64,000 bases of DNA, from the NCBI GenBank assembly GCA_937967405.1, contig CALCJV010000022.1, forward strand, positions 42,670 to 106,669, given 5' to 3'. Both the position numbers and the translations under genes were made by a program. The number at the start of each line of letters is the position of its first letter. The first letter of the stretch is position 1. This stretch comes from an uncultured Chloroflexales bacterium. Its GTDB lineage: Bacteria; Chloroflexota; Chloroflexia; Chloroflexales; Chloroflexaceae. The notes under the pieces are model-generated. The model saw only the letters and a program-made list of their open reading frames with translations. It was not told the DNA's origin and did no database searches. Positions 27,649 to 36,067 of the stretch are shown one piece after another.

Positions 27649-28398
27649 ATGCACCATATCCACATCTTAGGCATACGCATTGATGACGTGACCCAAGCCG
27701 AAGCCTTGACGCACGCCGCTACGTTGATCGAGGACGGCATCGCGCACGGATGCGGGCATCAGGTCGTCACCGTCAACCCCGAATTCGTGATGGAGGCGCA
27801 GCACAACCTTGCCTTTCGGGAGGTGCTGTGCGCCGCTGATCTGGCTACGCCGGATGGCTTCGGGCTGCTGCTCGCGGCTCGCTGGCAGGGCACGCCCCTG
27901 CGCGGGCGGGCAACCGGCGTGGCACTGGTGCAGCAGCTGGCAGCCCTAGCAGCCGAGCGCGGCTACCGTATCTTTCTGCTGGGGGCTGCACCCGGTGTAG
28001 CCGAGCAAGCTGCTGCCGTGTTACAGCGTCACCACCCCACGCTCGTGATTGCGGGCTGCTTTGCTGGCTCACCGCACGCACGCTATGCCCCTTTCATTCA
28101 GCAGATCATCGCCGCCGCCCAGCCCCACATCCTGCTTGTTGCCTATGGCCACCCAGCCCAAGACCTGTGGATTGCCCGCCACCAACCCGTGCTAAAGATT
28201 CCGCTTGCGATGGGCGTGGGCGGCGTGTTCGACTACCTCGCTGGGCGTGTACCGCTTGCGCCTCGCTGGATGCGCCAGCTAGGGCTGGAGTGGCTGTTCC
28301 GCCTGATGGTACAGCCGCATCGCTGGCGACGGATCATCACCGCCGTGCCGCTCTTTTCGTGGGCGGTGTTGCGGGCGGGCAAGCGTGGTGACAGGTGA
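27649..28398 (+). CDS. WecG/TagA/CpsF family glycosyltransferase
   Basis: Transfers N-acetylmannosamine-type sugars to undecaprenyl-PP-GlcNAc in wall polymer or polysaccharide synthesis (family function). 249 aa from the ATG at 27649. Family landmarks: VTVNPEFVMEAQ, ATPDGFGLLLAARW with the catalytic Asp, and GHPAQDLWIARHQ. The start is embedded in CACCT repeats and has no Shine-Dalgarno. The stop (GGTGACAGGTGA) is formed by the next repeat island, so the terminal GDR residues are repeat-encoded. The gene is an isolated single-gene unit rather than part of a polysaccharide cluster. Confidence 0.9.
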   Translation: MHHIHILGIRIDDVTQAEALTHAATLIEDGIAHGCGHQVVTVNPEFVMEAQHNLAFREVLCAADLATPDGFGLLLAARWQGTPLRGRATGVALVQQLAALAAERGYRIFLLGAAPGVAEQAAAVLQRHHPTLVIAGCFAGSPHARYAPFIQQIIAAAQPHILLVAYGHPAQDLWIARHQPVLKIPLAMGVGGVFDYLAGRVPLAPRWMRQLGLEWLFRLMVQPHRWRRIITAVPLFSWAVLRAGKRGDR

Positions 28399-29085
28399 CA
28401 GGTTTCAGGGGTTAGGGTTCAGGTGACAGGTGCTAAGGGGCAGGTACTAGGTGATAGGTGTTGGGTGTTAGGTACTAGGTGCTAGGGGTCAGGTAGTTGG
28501 GGCTAGGGGCAGGGCCAGAAGGCAGACCACGAAGAGCACGAAGAGCACGAAGAGCACGAAGGAAGGTCAGGTGCTAGGGGTCAGGTATTAGGTGCTAGGT
28601 GCTAAGGGGCAGGTACTAGGTGACAGGTGATAGGTGTCGGGTGTTAGGTGCTAGGGGCTAGGGGTCAGGTAGTTGGGGCTAGGGGGCAGGGCCAGAAGGC
28701 AGACCACGAAGAGCACGAAGGGCACGAAGAACACGAAGGGGGGCAGGGGCGGGTGTCAGGGGTCAGGTGTCGGGTGATAGGGGTCAGGGGATAGGGTGAT
28801 CTAACGTTGTGTTTTTATCGGGTATGTTTCCTAGCCCCAACTACCTGACCCCTAGCACCTAGTACCTAACACCCAACACCTATCACCTAGTACCTGCCCC
28901 TTAGCACCTAGCACCTAATACCCGACCCCTAGCACCTGACCTTCCTTCGTGCTCTTCGTGCTCTTCGTGCTCTTCGTGGTCTGCCTTCTGGCCCTTACAC
29001 CCGACACCTATCTCCTGATCCCTGACCCCTGACCCCTAGCACCGAGCACCTAGCACCTGACCCCTAGCACCTGACACATCCCAGT
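28399..29085. repeat. 0.7-kb palindromic repeat island
   Basis: No gene. The left half is built of AGGTG-type words, the right half of CACCT-type words. 28433-28506 and 28831-28904 are perfect 74-bp inverted copies. In the left half a module with GGGCCAGAAGGCAGACCACG and CACGAAGAG triplets recurs with a 177-bp period (28512, 28689). The same module is inverted at 28831-28993 with few differences. About 30 bp of AT-richer spacer (28801-28830) forms the centre. The transcript could fold into a very long hairpin. It may act as a terminator for the upstream gene. Confidence 0.9.
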
Positions 29086-29097
29086 CTGCGGTATAAT
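29071..29097 (+). promoter_or_regulatory. Promoter at the right end of the repeat island; leaderless start likely
   Basis: CTGACA at 29071-29076, supplied by the last CACCTGACAC repeat, lies 15 bp before TATAAT at 29092-29097. Transcription would begin around 29104-29107, which coincides with an in-frame ATG at 29107. The track ATG at 29098 abuts the -10 box and would be untranscribed. Confidence 0.6.
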
Positions 29098-29106
29098 ATG
29101 CCTATT

Positions 29107-30072
29107 ATGACACTAACCCAGATCACCGAACACACCTACTACATGCCCGGCGCAAACAATCTCGGCGTGATTGCCACCGGCGATGGCGGCGCAATTGCGA
29201 TTGACACCGGCTTGGATAAGGACATTGCCCGCCGCTTCCGCAAAGCGATAGACGAAGCTGGGCTGACGCTCCGTGCGATCATCAGCACGCACCACCACGC
29301 CGACCATATTGGCGGCAACGATTACCTGCTCCGCAACGTGCCCGATGTGCGCCTGCATGCGCCGCCGCTCGAAGCCACCTTCATCGAATACCCCTTGCTC
29401 GAACCAACCTACTTAAACTACGGCGCAAGCCCCATCAAGCCCTTGCAAACCCGTTGGCTGATGGCCAAAGGTACACCCGTCAATCACCTCATTGGCGAGA
29501 CCGAAGCAATCATCGCCGGGCAGAGCTTTGCCTATGAGATCGAAGGCGTGACGCTCGAAATCATTGGGCTGCCGGGCCACAGCCGCGTCCAGATTGGCGT
29601 AGTCTACGAGGGAGTCTGTTTTGCGGCCGATGGCTTCTTCAGTGAGAGCATTATCAGAAAGCACGGCATCCTCTATGCCCACGATATTGCTTTGCAACTC
29701 GCCACGTTTGATCGCTTGATGCAGCGCAGCGAGGCGTGGTATCTGCCCGGCCACGGCGACCTCACCCCCGCCAGTGTGATACAGGCCGTCCTCGCCGCCA
29801 ATCGAGCTGCAACTGAACACGCCACCGCATTGGTGCTAGCGGCAGTTGCCCAGCCCGGCGATACAACGGCAATCACGGCGCGGGTGCTGCAAGCCTTCGA
29901 GCAGGAGATCGCCGCTACCGAAACGATCCCGCCCGCACAGACCATTCCGCAGTACGCGATCTTTGCGGGTGCAGTTGTGGCGCACCTCAGCTATCTTGAA
30001 CAGCAAGGCGTGGTCGAAGTGGTGCTCGCCGAACGGCAACTGCTCTGGCAACGCAAAGGAGCCACTGGATGA
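29107..30072 (+). CDS. Metallo-beta-lactamase-fold hydrolase
   Basis: Zinc hydrolase of the MBL superfamily (~321 aa). The metal motif THHHADHIGG, then GLPGHSRVQIG, a later Asp in FAADGFFSE and YLPGHGD provide the usual ligands. A C-terminal helical extension of ~90 residues follows. I prefer ATG 29107 to 29098 because the -10 box ends at 29097; the message would be leaderless. It overlaps the FAD oxidoreductase gene by ATGA, so the two act together, perhaps in turnover of one metabolite. Substrate unknown. Confidence 0.87.
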   Translation: MTLTQITEHTYYMPGANNLGVIATGDGGAIAIDTGLDKDIARRFRKAIDEAGLTLRAIISTHHHADHIGGNDYLLRNVPDVRLHAPPLEATFIEYPLLEPTYLNYGASPIKPLQTRWLMAKGTPVNHLIGETEAIIAGQSFAYEIEGVTLEIIGLPGHSRVQIGVVYEGVCFAADGFFSESIIRKHGILYAHDIALQLATFDRLMQRSEAWYLPGHGDLTPASVIQAVLAANRAATEHATALVLAAVAQPGDTTAITARVLQAFEQEIAATETIPPAQTIPQYAIFAGAVVAHLSYLEQQGVVEVVLAERQLLWQRKGATG

Positions 30073-31463
30073 GTGCTATCCCCACCCACGCTGATGTGGT
30101 GATTGCAGGGGCAGGCATCGCGGGCATTGCCACCGCCTACTATCTGACCCGCGTGCATGGCGTGCGCGATGTTGTGCTGATTGAACCGGGCCCACCCATG
30201 ATGCTGACCAGTGCCAAACCAGTCGAGGGCTACCGCAATTGGTGGGGCGATGGAGCAATGGTGCAGTTTATGAATCGCAGCCTCGACTTGCTTGAACAGC
30301 TTGCCGATGCCACCAACAACATCCCGCGAATGTCGCGGCGCGGCTACCTGTTTGCCAGTGCCCAGCCAGAGAGCTACGCCTTCTTTGAGCGCGTGTCCGC
30401 CGAGTTTGCGGCGTTGGGCGTAGGCGCGATCCGCCACCACACTGGCAACAGCCCAACGCCCGCGTATACTCCGCCACCTGCCGATGATCGCTATGCTCCA
30501 TCGCTTAGCGGCGCAGACCTGATTAGCAACCCGACCCTGATCCGCACCCAGTTTGGCTACTTACCGGATACCACTCGCGTCCTGCTGCATGCGCGGCGGT
30601 GTGGCTGGTTTAGTGCCAGCAGCACCGGCGGCTATCTGCTCGCCCAAGCCCAAGCATACGGCGCACGCCTAATTGCAGGCAGCGTGAGCGGGGTGCAGGT
30701 GGCAAGCGGGCGCATTGGTGGCGTGCAGGTGACGACGGCTGATGGTAGCCCGCACCTGATCCAAACGCGCACCTTCGTGAATGCGGCGGGGCCCTTCCTA
30801 AACCACATCGCCGCCATGATGGGGTTATCATTGCCAATGTACACCGAGCCACACTACAAAATCTCGTTCCGCGATGTCAAGCGCATCGTACCGCGTGATG
30901 CTCCGCTCGTGATCTGGTTTGACCCGATCCGACTGGTGTGGCGCGACGACGAGCGGGCTGCCCTCGAAGCCGACCCCGCCCAGCATTGGCTGCTCGATGA
31001 GCTACCTGCTGAGATGCACTGGCGGCCAGCTGGACGCGACATCTGGCAGGATGATACGGTGATTGTGGCGTGGACATACCGCACCGCACCCGAACCGCCG
31101 ACCTTCCCGTTGGCGATTGAGCCACGTTACCCTGAACTCGTGCTACGCGGCTTAGCCAGCATCCTGCCCGAAGCCGCAAGCTACATCGGCAATGTGGTTG
31201 GGCTGGAGTATGACGGCGGCTACTACAACCGCACCCAAGAAAACCGCCCCTTGATTGGGCGGCTCCCTATTGAAGGCGCGTATGTGTTGGGTGCGCTATC
31301 TGGCTTCGGCTTGATGGGCTGCTTGGGCGCAGGCGAACTGCTCACCGCGCACATCACGGGCGGCACACGGCCTAGCTACGCCGATGCCTTTGCACCACAA
31401 CGTTACGCCGATCCTGCGTACCAGCAGCAGTTGCAGAACTGGCCGGCGGCGTGGCAGCTGTAA
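30069..31463 (+). CDS. FAD-dependent oxidoreductase (DAO family)
   Basis: 464-aa flavoprotein. The Rossmann FAD-binding motif VVIAGAGIAGIATAYYL begins near residue 9; AAGPFLNHIAA and the C-terminal RPLIGRLPIEGAYVLGALSGFGLM are typical of the glycine/D-amino-acid/sarcosine oxidase (DAO) fold. The start ATG overlaps the metallo-hydrolase stop (ATGA), indicating translational coupling. Converges on trpF with a 6-bp gap. The substrate, probably a secondary or D-amine, is not determinable. Confidence 0.88.
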   Translation: MSAIPTHADVVIAGAGIAGIATAYYLTRVHGVRDVVLIEPGPPMMLTSAKPVEGYRNWWGDGAMVQFMNRSLDLLEQLADATNNIPRMSRRGYLFASAQPESYAFFERVSAEFAALGVGAIRHHTGNSPTPAYTPPPADDRYAPSLSGADLISNPTLIRTQFGYLPDTTRVLLHARRCGWFSASSTGGYLLAQAQAYGARLIAGSVSGVQVASGRIGGVQVTTADGSPHLIQTRTFVNAAGPFLNHIAAMMGLSLPMYTEPHYKISFRDVKRIVPRDAPLVIWFDPIRLVWRDDERAALEADPAQHWLLDELPAEMHWRPAGRDIWQDDTVIVAWTYRTAPEPPTFPLAIEPRYPELVLRGLASILPEAASYIGNVVGLEYDGGYYNRTQENRPLIGRLPIEGAYVLGALSGFGLMGCLGAGELLTAHITGGTRPSYADAFAPQRYADPAYQQQLQNWPAAWQL

Positions 31464-31469
31464 CAAGAA

Positions 31470-32159
31470 CTATCCGGCTTGGTGGGCGGCGTGGACAAAT
31501 GCCGCAATACGTTGCGGGTCTTTCACGCCATCCCGTTCTACCCCACTGCTCACGTCTACGCCCCACGGGCGCACGCGCTGAATGGCCGCCGCGACATTCT
31601 CTGGCGTAAGCCCGCCCGCCAGCACAATTGGCACTTGCTGGGCGAGGCTCGCGGCCTGCTCCCAATCGGCAAGCGTGCCTGTGCCGCCATACTGTCCAGC
31701 GACGTGGGCATCTACTAGCAGGCGAAACACGACTGGGCGCAGATCGGTGGGGAGCGTATTGGGGAGTAGGCTGGGGCTAGCACACTGGCGTAGCGTATGG
31801 GCAAGCCACGCCTGATCGTGCGGGCTAGCCGGGCTAGCATTGAGGCGCACAGCCTTGAGGATCGGGAGCTGAATAGAGGCAACCTGTGCGGGCAACTCAT
31901 CCCCACTGAGCTGCACATAATCGAGATCACACTGCGTGGCCAGCGTGTTGATCATTGCTGGATCGGCATTGACAAACAGCCCAACAATGCGGATGCGGCG
32001 CGGATGCTGGCGTAGCGCAGCAACAATCGGCATAGCTTGGGCCGGGGTGATCTGGCGGCGGCTCGGCGCAAACACCAAGCCCACCAAATCCGCCCCAGCT
32101 GTAGCGGCAGCTAGGGCGGCTTCAGCGGTCATTACTCCACAAATCTTGACGGCCGTCAT
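31470..32159 (-). CDS. trpF: Phosphoribosylanthranilate isomerase
   Basis: Third step of tryptophan synthesis, Amadori rearrangement of PRA to CdRP. A 229-aa (beta/alpha)8 barrel. The catalytic Cys is in VKICGVMT and the general-acid Asp in GVDVSSGVERDG; GLVFAPSRRQI and LAGGLTPENV are also family landmarks. Its ATG overlaps the upstream NYN gene's stop. No other trp gene is present, so the pathway is scattered in this genome. Confidence 0.96.
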   Translation of the reverse strand: MTAVKICGVMTAEAALAAATAGADLVGLVFAPSRRQITPAQAMPIVAALRQHPRRIRIVGLFVNADPAMINTLATQCDLDYVQLSGDELPAQVASIQLPILKAVRLNASPASPHDQAWLAHTLRQCASPSLLPNTLPTDLRPVVFRLLVDAHVAGQYGGTGTLADWEQAASLAQQVPIVLAGGLTPENVAAAIQRVRPWGVDVSSGVERDGVKDPQRIAAFVHAAHQAG

Positions 32160-34231
32160 ACCGTTGCGGGGTATTCCTCTGGCGTTTCGGCAGTGTCCAC
32201 CGCCGGAGCAGAACCATCGTGCTCCCCGCTAACGGGCAGATCGGCTTCGGCACTCACAGCAACTGCCCCTTCCGCCACAGCACTGGCGGCCGCGTCCGCG
32301 TTGGCAGGCATCTCAGCATTGGTCAGTGCATCGGCAGGCACATCAGCGTCCGCGTTGGCTTCCCCATTCACCGGTGCAACAGCTTCCGCGTCGGCCCCTA
32401 CAACGCCTGCGGTTTCTTCCTCAACCTTAAGTTGGTAGTACGTATGCCGCCCGCGCCCCGTCTTCTCCAGTATGCCCCCATTGATTGCCTGCTTCGCAAA
32501 CGTTCGCATCTGCTCGTTGGTATAGTTGATGATTTGCTGATTTCGCAGCTCACGCAACCCATCAATGATCTGGGTGAAGGAGACTGGCCGACCAAAAGCC
32601 CTTATCATGTTCCGGAATGCCTGCCATTCCGCATCGCTGAAGCGCACTTCGGCTTCAACCGGCGTAGGCGCAATGCCTTCCGCCGCACCTGTTTCCGCAA
32701 AGCGCACTTCGGCTTCAACCGGCGTAGGCGCAATGTCTTCCGCCGCACCTGTTTCCGGAGGTGCGGCTAGGAATGTATCCGTTGCAACAGCATGGGATAT
32801 ACTCGGCACCTCAAGCTCATCAATCAAAGCTGCCAATGTCGGGGAGATGGCAGGGGCTGCGCTAGATGTATCACTTGCCAAATCGGCCCACACCGCTTCA
32901 AGGAGTGCAGTAGCATCTGCGGTAAGCTGCTGGCTGGTTTCAAATGGATTGGGCGGATCAGTGCGGTCAGCATCGGGGGCAATCGCAAGCAAGTCATCCT
33001 CGCTCAAATCAGGCAGTTCTGGCTCGGCAAAGGGCACAACGGCATCCACTTCACCAGCTAGCAAGGCCAATTCCTCAAGCCCCAGCGCAGTTGGGCTATC
33101 GGCTTCGCTAGCATCATCGGTATCATCGAGGGCCTCGACCGACATAGTGGCGGTAGGGGCACTCACCCCCGTGCGCTCGCTTGCGGGCTTGCGGCGGCGA
33201 CGGCGACGGCTACGGTTCGCGGAGCTACCCGCCGTTGCCGCTTCGGGGGCCGGGCTAGTTCCTTTGGCCTGCCCGTTGTTGCTGACGGGTAGCTCTACGT
33301 CCGGAGCTTCGCCAAGTGGGACTTCCTCACGCAGATCGCCGACAAACTGCGAGAGCTTGAGCGGGTCTTCACCGGGCAAGAAGACTTCGTTGACCGTGCC
33401 ACTCGTGAAGATCTGGACGTGTCCGCGGCGTTCGGCATCCTGCACGAAATCCTTGAATTTGGTAAAGGCTCGCCCATTCATATCCTTGTAGCGATTCTCT
33501 TTAAAATCGCCCCCCATCAGCTCTTTCATCACCAGCTTGATCGAGCCAAGCGTGGAGACATAGCCGCGTTCACGGACGAGACGCACCGCAGCCACGAGCG
33601 TATCGTAGATGTCGGGGGCTTTGGGTGCAGGCGGCGTTGGCTCAATTGTCGGCGACAGGGCGACAGCCGCCGCTGCCGCCGGTAGTTCCGGCTCCAAGCG
33701 TTGCTTGGGCAACGCAGCGGGAGCAGGCTTGCCATGCAACTGTTCGTAAAACAGAAACTCATCGGCACTCTGGGCAAGATGGGTTGAGGCTGCCCCGCCA
33801 ATGCCAATAATGATGACTTCTTTGCCTTGTTGGCGGATACTGTGCACCAACGGAATGAAGTCACGGTCGCCAGTCACGAGGACGAATTTCTCGACGTTCT
33901 GATGCATAAACAGCGTTTTCATCGCATCTATACAGATGTTCATGTCAACGCTGTTTTTGATCGCTCGCCCAGTGCGCCCCACGTCCTTATCATAATAGTA
34001 GGTCGGCACGTACATCGGCTCAATACTATTCGCATATAAGGCACTGGTGATACGCGGGTAGCGATACCAATCTGCATAAGCACGCGCAATAATGACCCGC
34101 CCTAGATCGTGGCAGCGGTCCATAATCGTTTCGAAATTCGGGTTTTCGTCCAGCTTATCGCGGACACTGACATACACGTTTTCGAAATCAATAAAGACCG
34201 CTACATCAGGTCTTCGGTGTTCGTAAAGCAT
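32156..34231 (-). CDS. NYN-domain RNase-like protein with OST-HTH/LOTUS domain
   Basis: 691 aa. The N-terminal ~170 residues are a NYN/PIN-like (LabA/DUF88) nuclease fold with the acidic active-site residues in AVFIDFENVYVSV, KNSVDMNICIDAM and LVTGDRDFIPLV. Residues ~215-300 (LVAAVRLVRERGYVSTLGSIKLVMKEL) form an OST-HTH/LOTUS RNA-binding domain. A basic RRRRRRK patch near 350 and a long acidic/Ala-rich linker follow. A second winged-helix-like domain sits near 550-615 (FGRPVSFTQIIDGLRELRNQ), then an Ala-rich tail. Predicted RNA-processing enzyme. The linker contains a 60-bp in-frame duplication. Stop overlaps trpF. Confidence 0.88.
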   Translation of the reverse strand: MLYEHRRPDVAVFIDFENVYVSVRDKLDENPNFETIMDRCHDLGRVIIARAYADWYRYPRITSALYANSIEPMYVPTYYYDKDVGRTGRAIKNSVDMNICIDAMKTLFMHQNVEKFVLVTGDRDFIPLVHSIRQQGKEVIIIGIGGAASTHLAQSADEFLFYEQLHGKPAPAALPKQRLEPELPAAAAAVALSPTIEPTPPAPKAPDIYDTLVAAVRLVRERGYVSTLGSIKLVMKELMGGDFKENRYKDMNGRAFTKFKDFVQDAERRGHVQIFTSGTVNEVFLPGEDPLKLSQFVGDLREEVPLGEAPDVELPVSNNGQAKGTSPAPEAATAGSSANRSRRRRRRKPASERTGVSAPTATMSVEALDDTDDASEADSPTALGLEELALLAGEVDAVVPFAEPELPDLSEDDLLAIAPDADRTDPPNPFETSQQLTADATALLEAVWADLASDTSSAAPAISPTLAALIDELEVPSISHAVATDTFLAAPPETGAAEDIAPTPVEAEVRFAETGAAEGIAPTPVEAEVRFSDAEWQAFRNMIRAFGRPVSFTQIIDGLRELRNQQIINYTNEQMRTFAKQAINGGILEKTGRGRHTYYQLKVEEETAGVVGADAEAVAPVNGEANADADVPADALTNAEMPANADAAASAVAEGAVAVSAEADLPVSGEHDGSAPAVDTAETPEEYPATV
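32641..32760 (-). repeat. 60-bp tandem duplication within the NYN/LOTUS gene
   Basis: 32641-32700 and 32701-32760 are nearly identical (one internal mismatch and a few differences at the 3' end). Being a multiple of three, it adds a second 20-residue EVRFAETGAAEGIAPTPVEA-like unit to the disordered linker without breaking the frame. The low divergence points to a recent event. Confidence 0.95.
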
Positions 34232-34399
34232 CGTGCGTGTGTATAGCTCCTATCGTTGGGAGGTACAACTTCTTTCAATAAAAACGGATGAAAACCGACT
34301 CTTATGCCGCTCCATGCCAGTAGGATTTCATACCGTTTGTACTATAGCATTAGCTTGCGCTTCGTGCAACTGTGCACCGAAGGATCAAGCACCCAGCTC

Positions 34400-34428
34400 T
34401 TGACAGAAGGCTCCCGTTCTGGTATTTT
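34400..34428 (+). promoter_or_regulatory. Promoter of the TetR-family regulator
   Basis: TTGACA at 34400-34405 and TATTTT at 34423-34428 with 17 bp between. Transcription would start near 34435, inside or next to the candidate operator at 34437-34455. Confidence 0.6.
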
Positions 34429-34436
34429 GAATCACA

Positions 34437-34455
34437 AAGTAAACGATGTTCACTT
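34437..34455. promoter_or_regulatory. Candidate TetR operator palindrome
   Basis: AAGTAAAC-GAT-GTTCACTT is an imperfect palindrome (8-bp arms, one mismatch) between the -10 box and the start codon of the TetR gene. Position and shape fit autorepression. Confidence 0.45.
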
Positions 34456-34462
34456 GAGGTAC

Positions 34463-35143
34463 ATGCTTATGACCATAACTGCATCCCTTACCCCACGAGG
34501 TGAACGCATGCGCGAGACCCTCCTGAATACGGCCCTCACCCTGTTTGCCACCCACGGCTACCACGAAACCACGATGCGGGATATAGCGGCCGCCGCCGGA
34601 TGCTCGCCGGGCCTAACCTATCGCTACTTCAATAGTAAAGAAGACCTTGTCCTCGCCCTCTATGAACGGCTTGCGGCCGAATTTGAAGCCCATGTTGCTG
34701 CCCTGCCGCACGCGCCGCTTGCCGAACGCTTTCAGCGCATTATGCTGCTGCGCTTCCAGCAAGTCGAACCGTACCGCAAAATCTACCAAGCTATTCTCGG
34801 TTCAGCCCTTTCACCCCAAAACGAACTAGGCATCCTCGGCGAACAGACCCAAGCCTTGCGGGCGGCGGCGCAGCATCTTTTTGTACAGGTGGCGCAAGGC
34901 GCAAGCGACGCGCCTGATGCGGCACAAGTGCTTGAGGTGGGGCAGGTACTGTATGCCACACATATGTGTCTAGTGCTCTTCTGGCTCTACGATGAAACGC
35001 CCGGCCACCACGCCACCTACGAGCTGCTAGAGTTGGCCTACGATGGGCTACGGATCGGTCGCCCATTGCTGCGCGTGCCTCCTGTTGCCCATGCCCTCTC
35101 ACGCCTGAGCCGTGCGCTTACGCCGGTCTTTGGCCGGATTTAG
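34463..35143 (+). CDS. TetR/AcrR family transcriptional regulator
   Basis: About 226 aa. The N-terminal HTH reads LFATHGYHETTMRDIAAAAG then PGLTYRYFNSKEDLV, the standard TetR recognition helix. The C-terminal ligand domain is helical. The start is ATG 34463 or 34469; GAGGT at 34456-34460 is better spaced for 34469. The track's 34304 start would put the promoter inside the gene. No efflux or enzyme gene follows in the same direction within 120 bp, so its targets are unknown apart from probable autoregulation. Confidence 0.9.
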   Translation: MLMTITASLTPRGERMRETLLNTALTLFATHGYHETTMRDIAAAAGCSPGLTYRYFNSKEDLVLALYERLAAEFEAHVAALPHAPLAERFQRIMLLRFQQVEPYRKIYQAILGSALSPQNELGILGEQTQALRAAAQHLFVQVAQGASDAPDAAQVLEVGQVLYATHMCLVLFWLYDETPGHHATYELLELAYDGLRIGRPLLRVPPVAHALSRLSRALTPVFGRI

Positions 35144-35269
35144 TCGGCGTGCAGTAGAACCAAAAAACACAAACGTACTGATGATCGGGATACATGGTAC
35201 AATACGATGTGAATGGTATGTCTTCCATTCCGATCACTGGATCGCCATCACGCGAAAGGAGCGAACCCA

Positions 35270-36067
35270 ATGACAACCCCGCGCACCACCCAAGAGTTGC
35301 TCGCCCGCGCATCAACGGAGGTGCTGGCCAATGAAGCCGCGGAAGTGGAGCCACTGGTTCCCTATACCCCGCTCGCCGAATTGCTGGCCCTCGAACCTGT
35401 GGACGGCGAACTCGACTATCCAGAGCGTGATGGTAACTTGATGGCTGAGAATACCGAACAGTTTGCGTGGATTGTCCTGATCAAGGAAACCCTTGAGATT
35501 TTGTTCCGTGACCACCCTGATGTGTTTGTCGCGGGGGATTTGTTGTGGTATCCGATCAAGGGCAACAACCGCCTGTGCTTTGCACCCAATGCAATGGTGG
35601 TCTTTGAGCGACCAAAAGGGCGGCGTGGCGCGTACCAGCAGTGGGCAGAGGCTGGGCTACCGCCGCAGGTGGTGTTCGAGATACGCTCGCTGGGCAACCG
35701 CGCCCAAGAGCTGGCCGACAAGCTCCAGTTTTACGATCTGTTCGGGGTGGAGGCGTACTACCTGTACGATCCCGATACCGACACATTGCAGGGGTGGCTC
35801 CGCGATGGGGCAAGTTTGCGCCCGCTCTCGATCCTGCACGAGTGGGTCAGCCCGCGCTTAGGCATCCGCTTCGATGAAGCCGAGACGTGGGCCACCCAAG
35901 CCGAAGCCCGCGCCGCCGCCAAACTCGCCGCCCGCGCCCAAGCCGAAGCCCGCGCCGCCGCTGAACAGCGTGTCACCGAAGAACTGGCCACGCGGGCTGC
36001 GCTCGAAGCCGAGTTAGCCCGTATGCGGGAACAACTACGCCAATTGGGGCGCGAGGAGGAGCTGTGA
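35270..36067 (+). CDS. Uma2/DUF820 family putative endonuclease
   Basis: About 265 aa from the ATG at 35270 (AAAGGAGCG upstream). Central PD-(D/E)XK-like core: DLLWYPIKGN, CFAPNAMVVFE, VVFEIRSLGNR with downstream Lys and Tyr in KLQFYDLFGVEAYYLYDPD. A C-terminal Ala/Glu/Arg coiled coil (~210-265) is typical of the longer Uma2 members. Function of the family is unproven; many copies occur per genome in Chloroflexota and cyanobacteria. Its stop overlaps the polA start by 4 bp, which is odd for a putative mobile-type gene. Confidence 0.88.
   Translation: MTTPRTTQELLARASTEVLANEAAEVEPLVPYTPLAELLALEPVDGELDYPERDGNLMAENTEQFAWIVLIKETLEILFRDHPDVFVAGDLLWYPIKGNNRLCFAPNAMVVFERPKGRRGAYQQWAEAGLPPQVVFEIRSLGNRAQELADKLQFYDLFGVEAYYLYDPDTDTLQGWLRDGASLRPLSILHEWVSPRLGIRFDEAETWATQAEARAAAKLAARAQAEARAAAEQRVTEELATRAALEAELARMREQLRQLGREEEL

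Noticed and set aside
28399-29085. CRISPR-like array
   Set aside because: Repeats are degenerate, adjacent without unique spacers, and switch strand at the centre; no cas genes nearby.
32565-33491. 308-aa plus-strand ORF rich in Ser/Ala
   Set aside because: Antisense shadow of the low-complexity linker of the NYN/LOTUS gene; composition mirrors the opposite strand.
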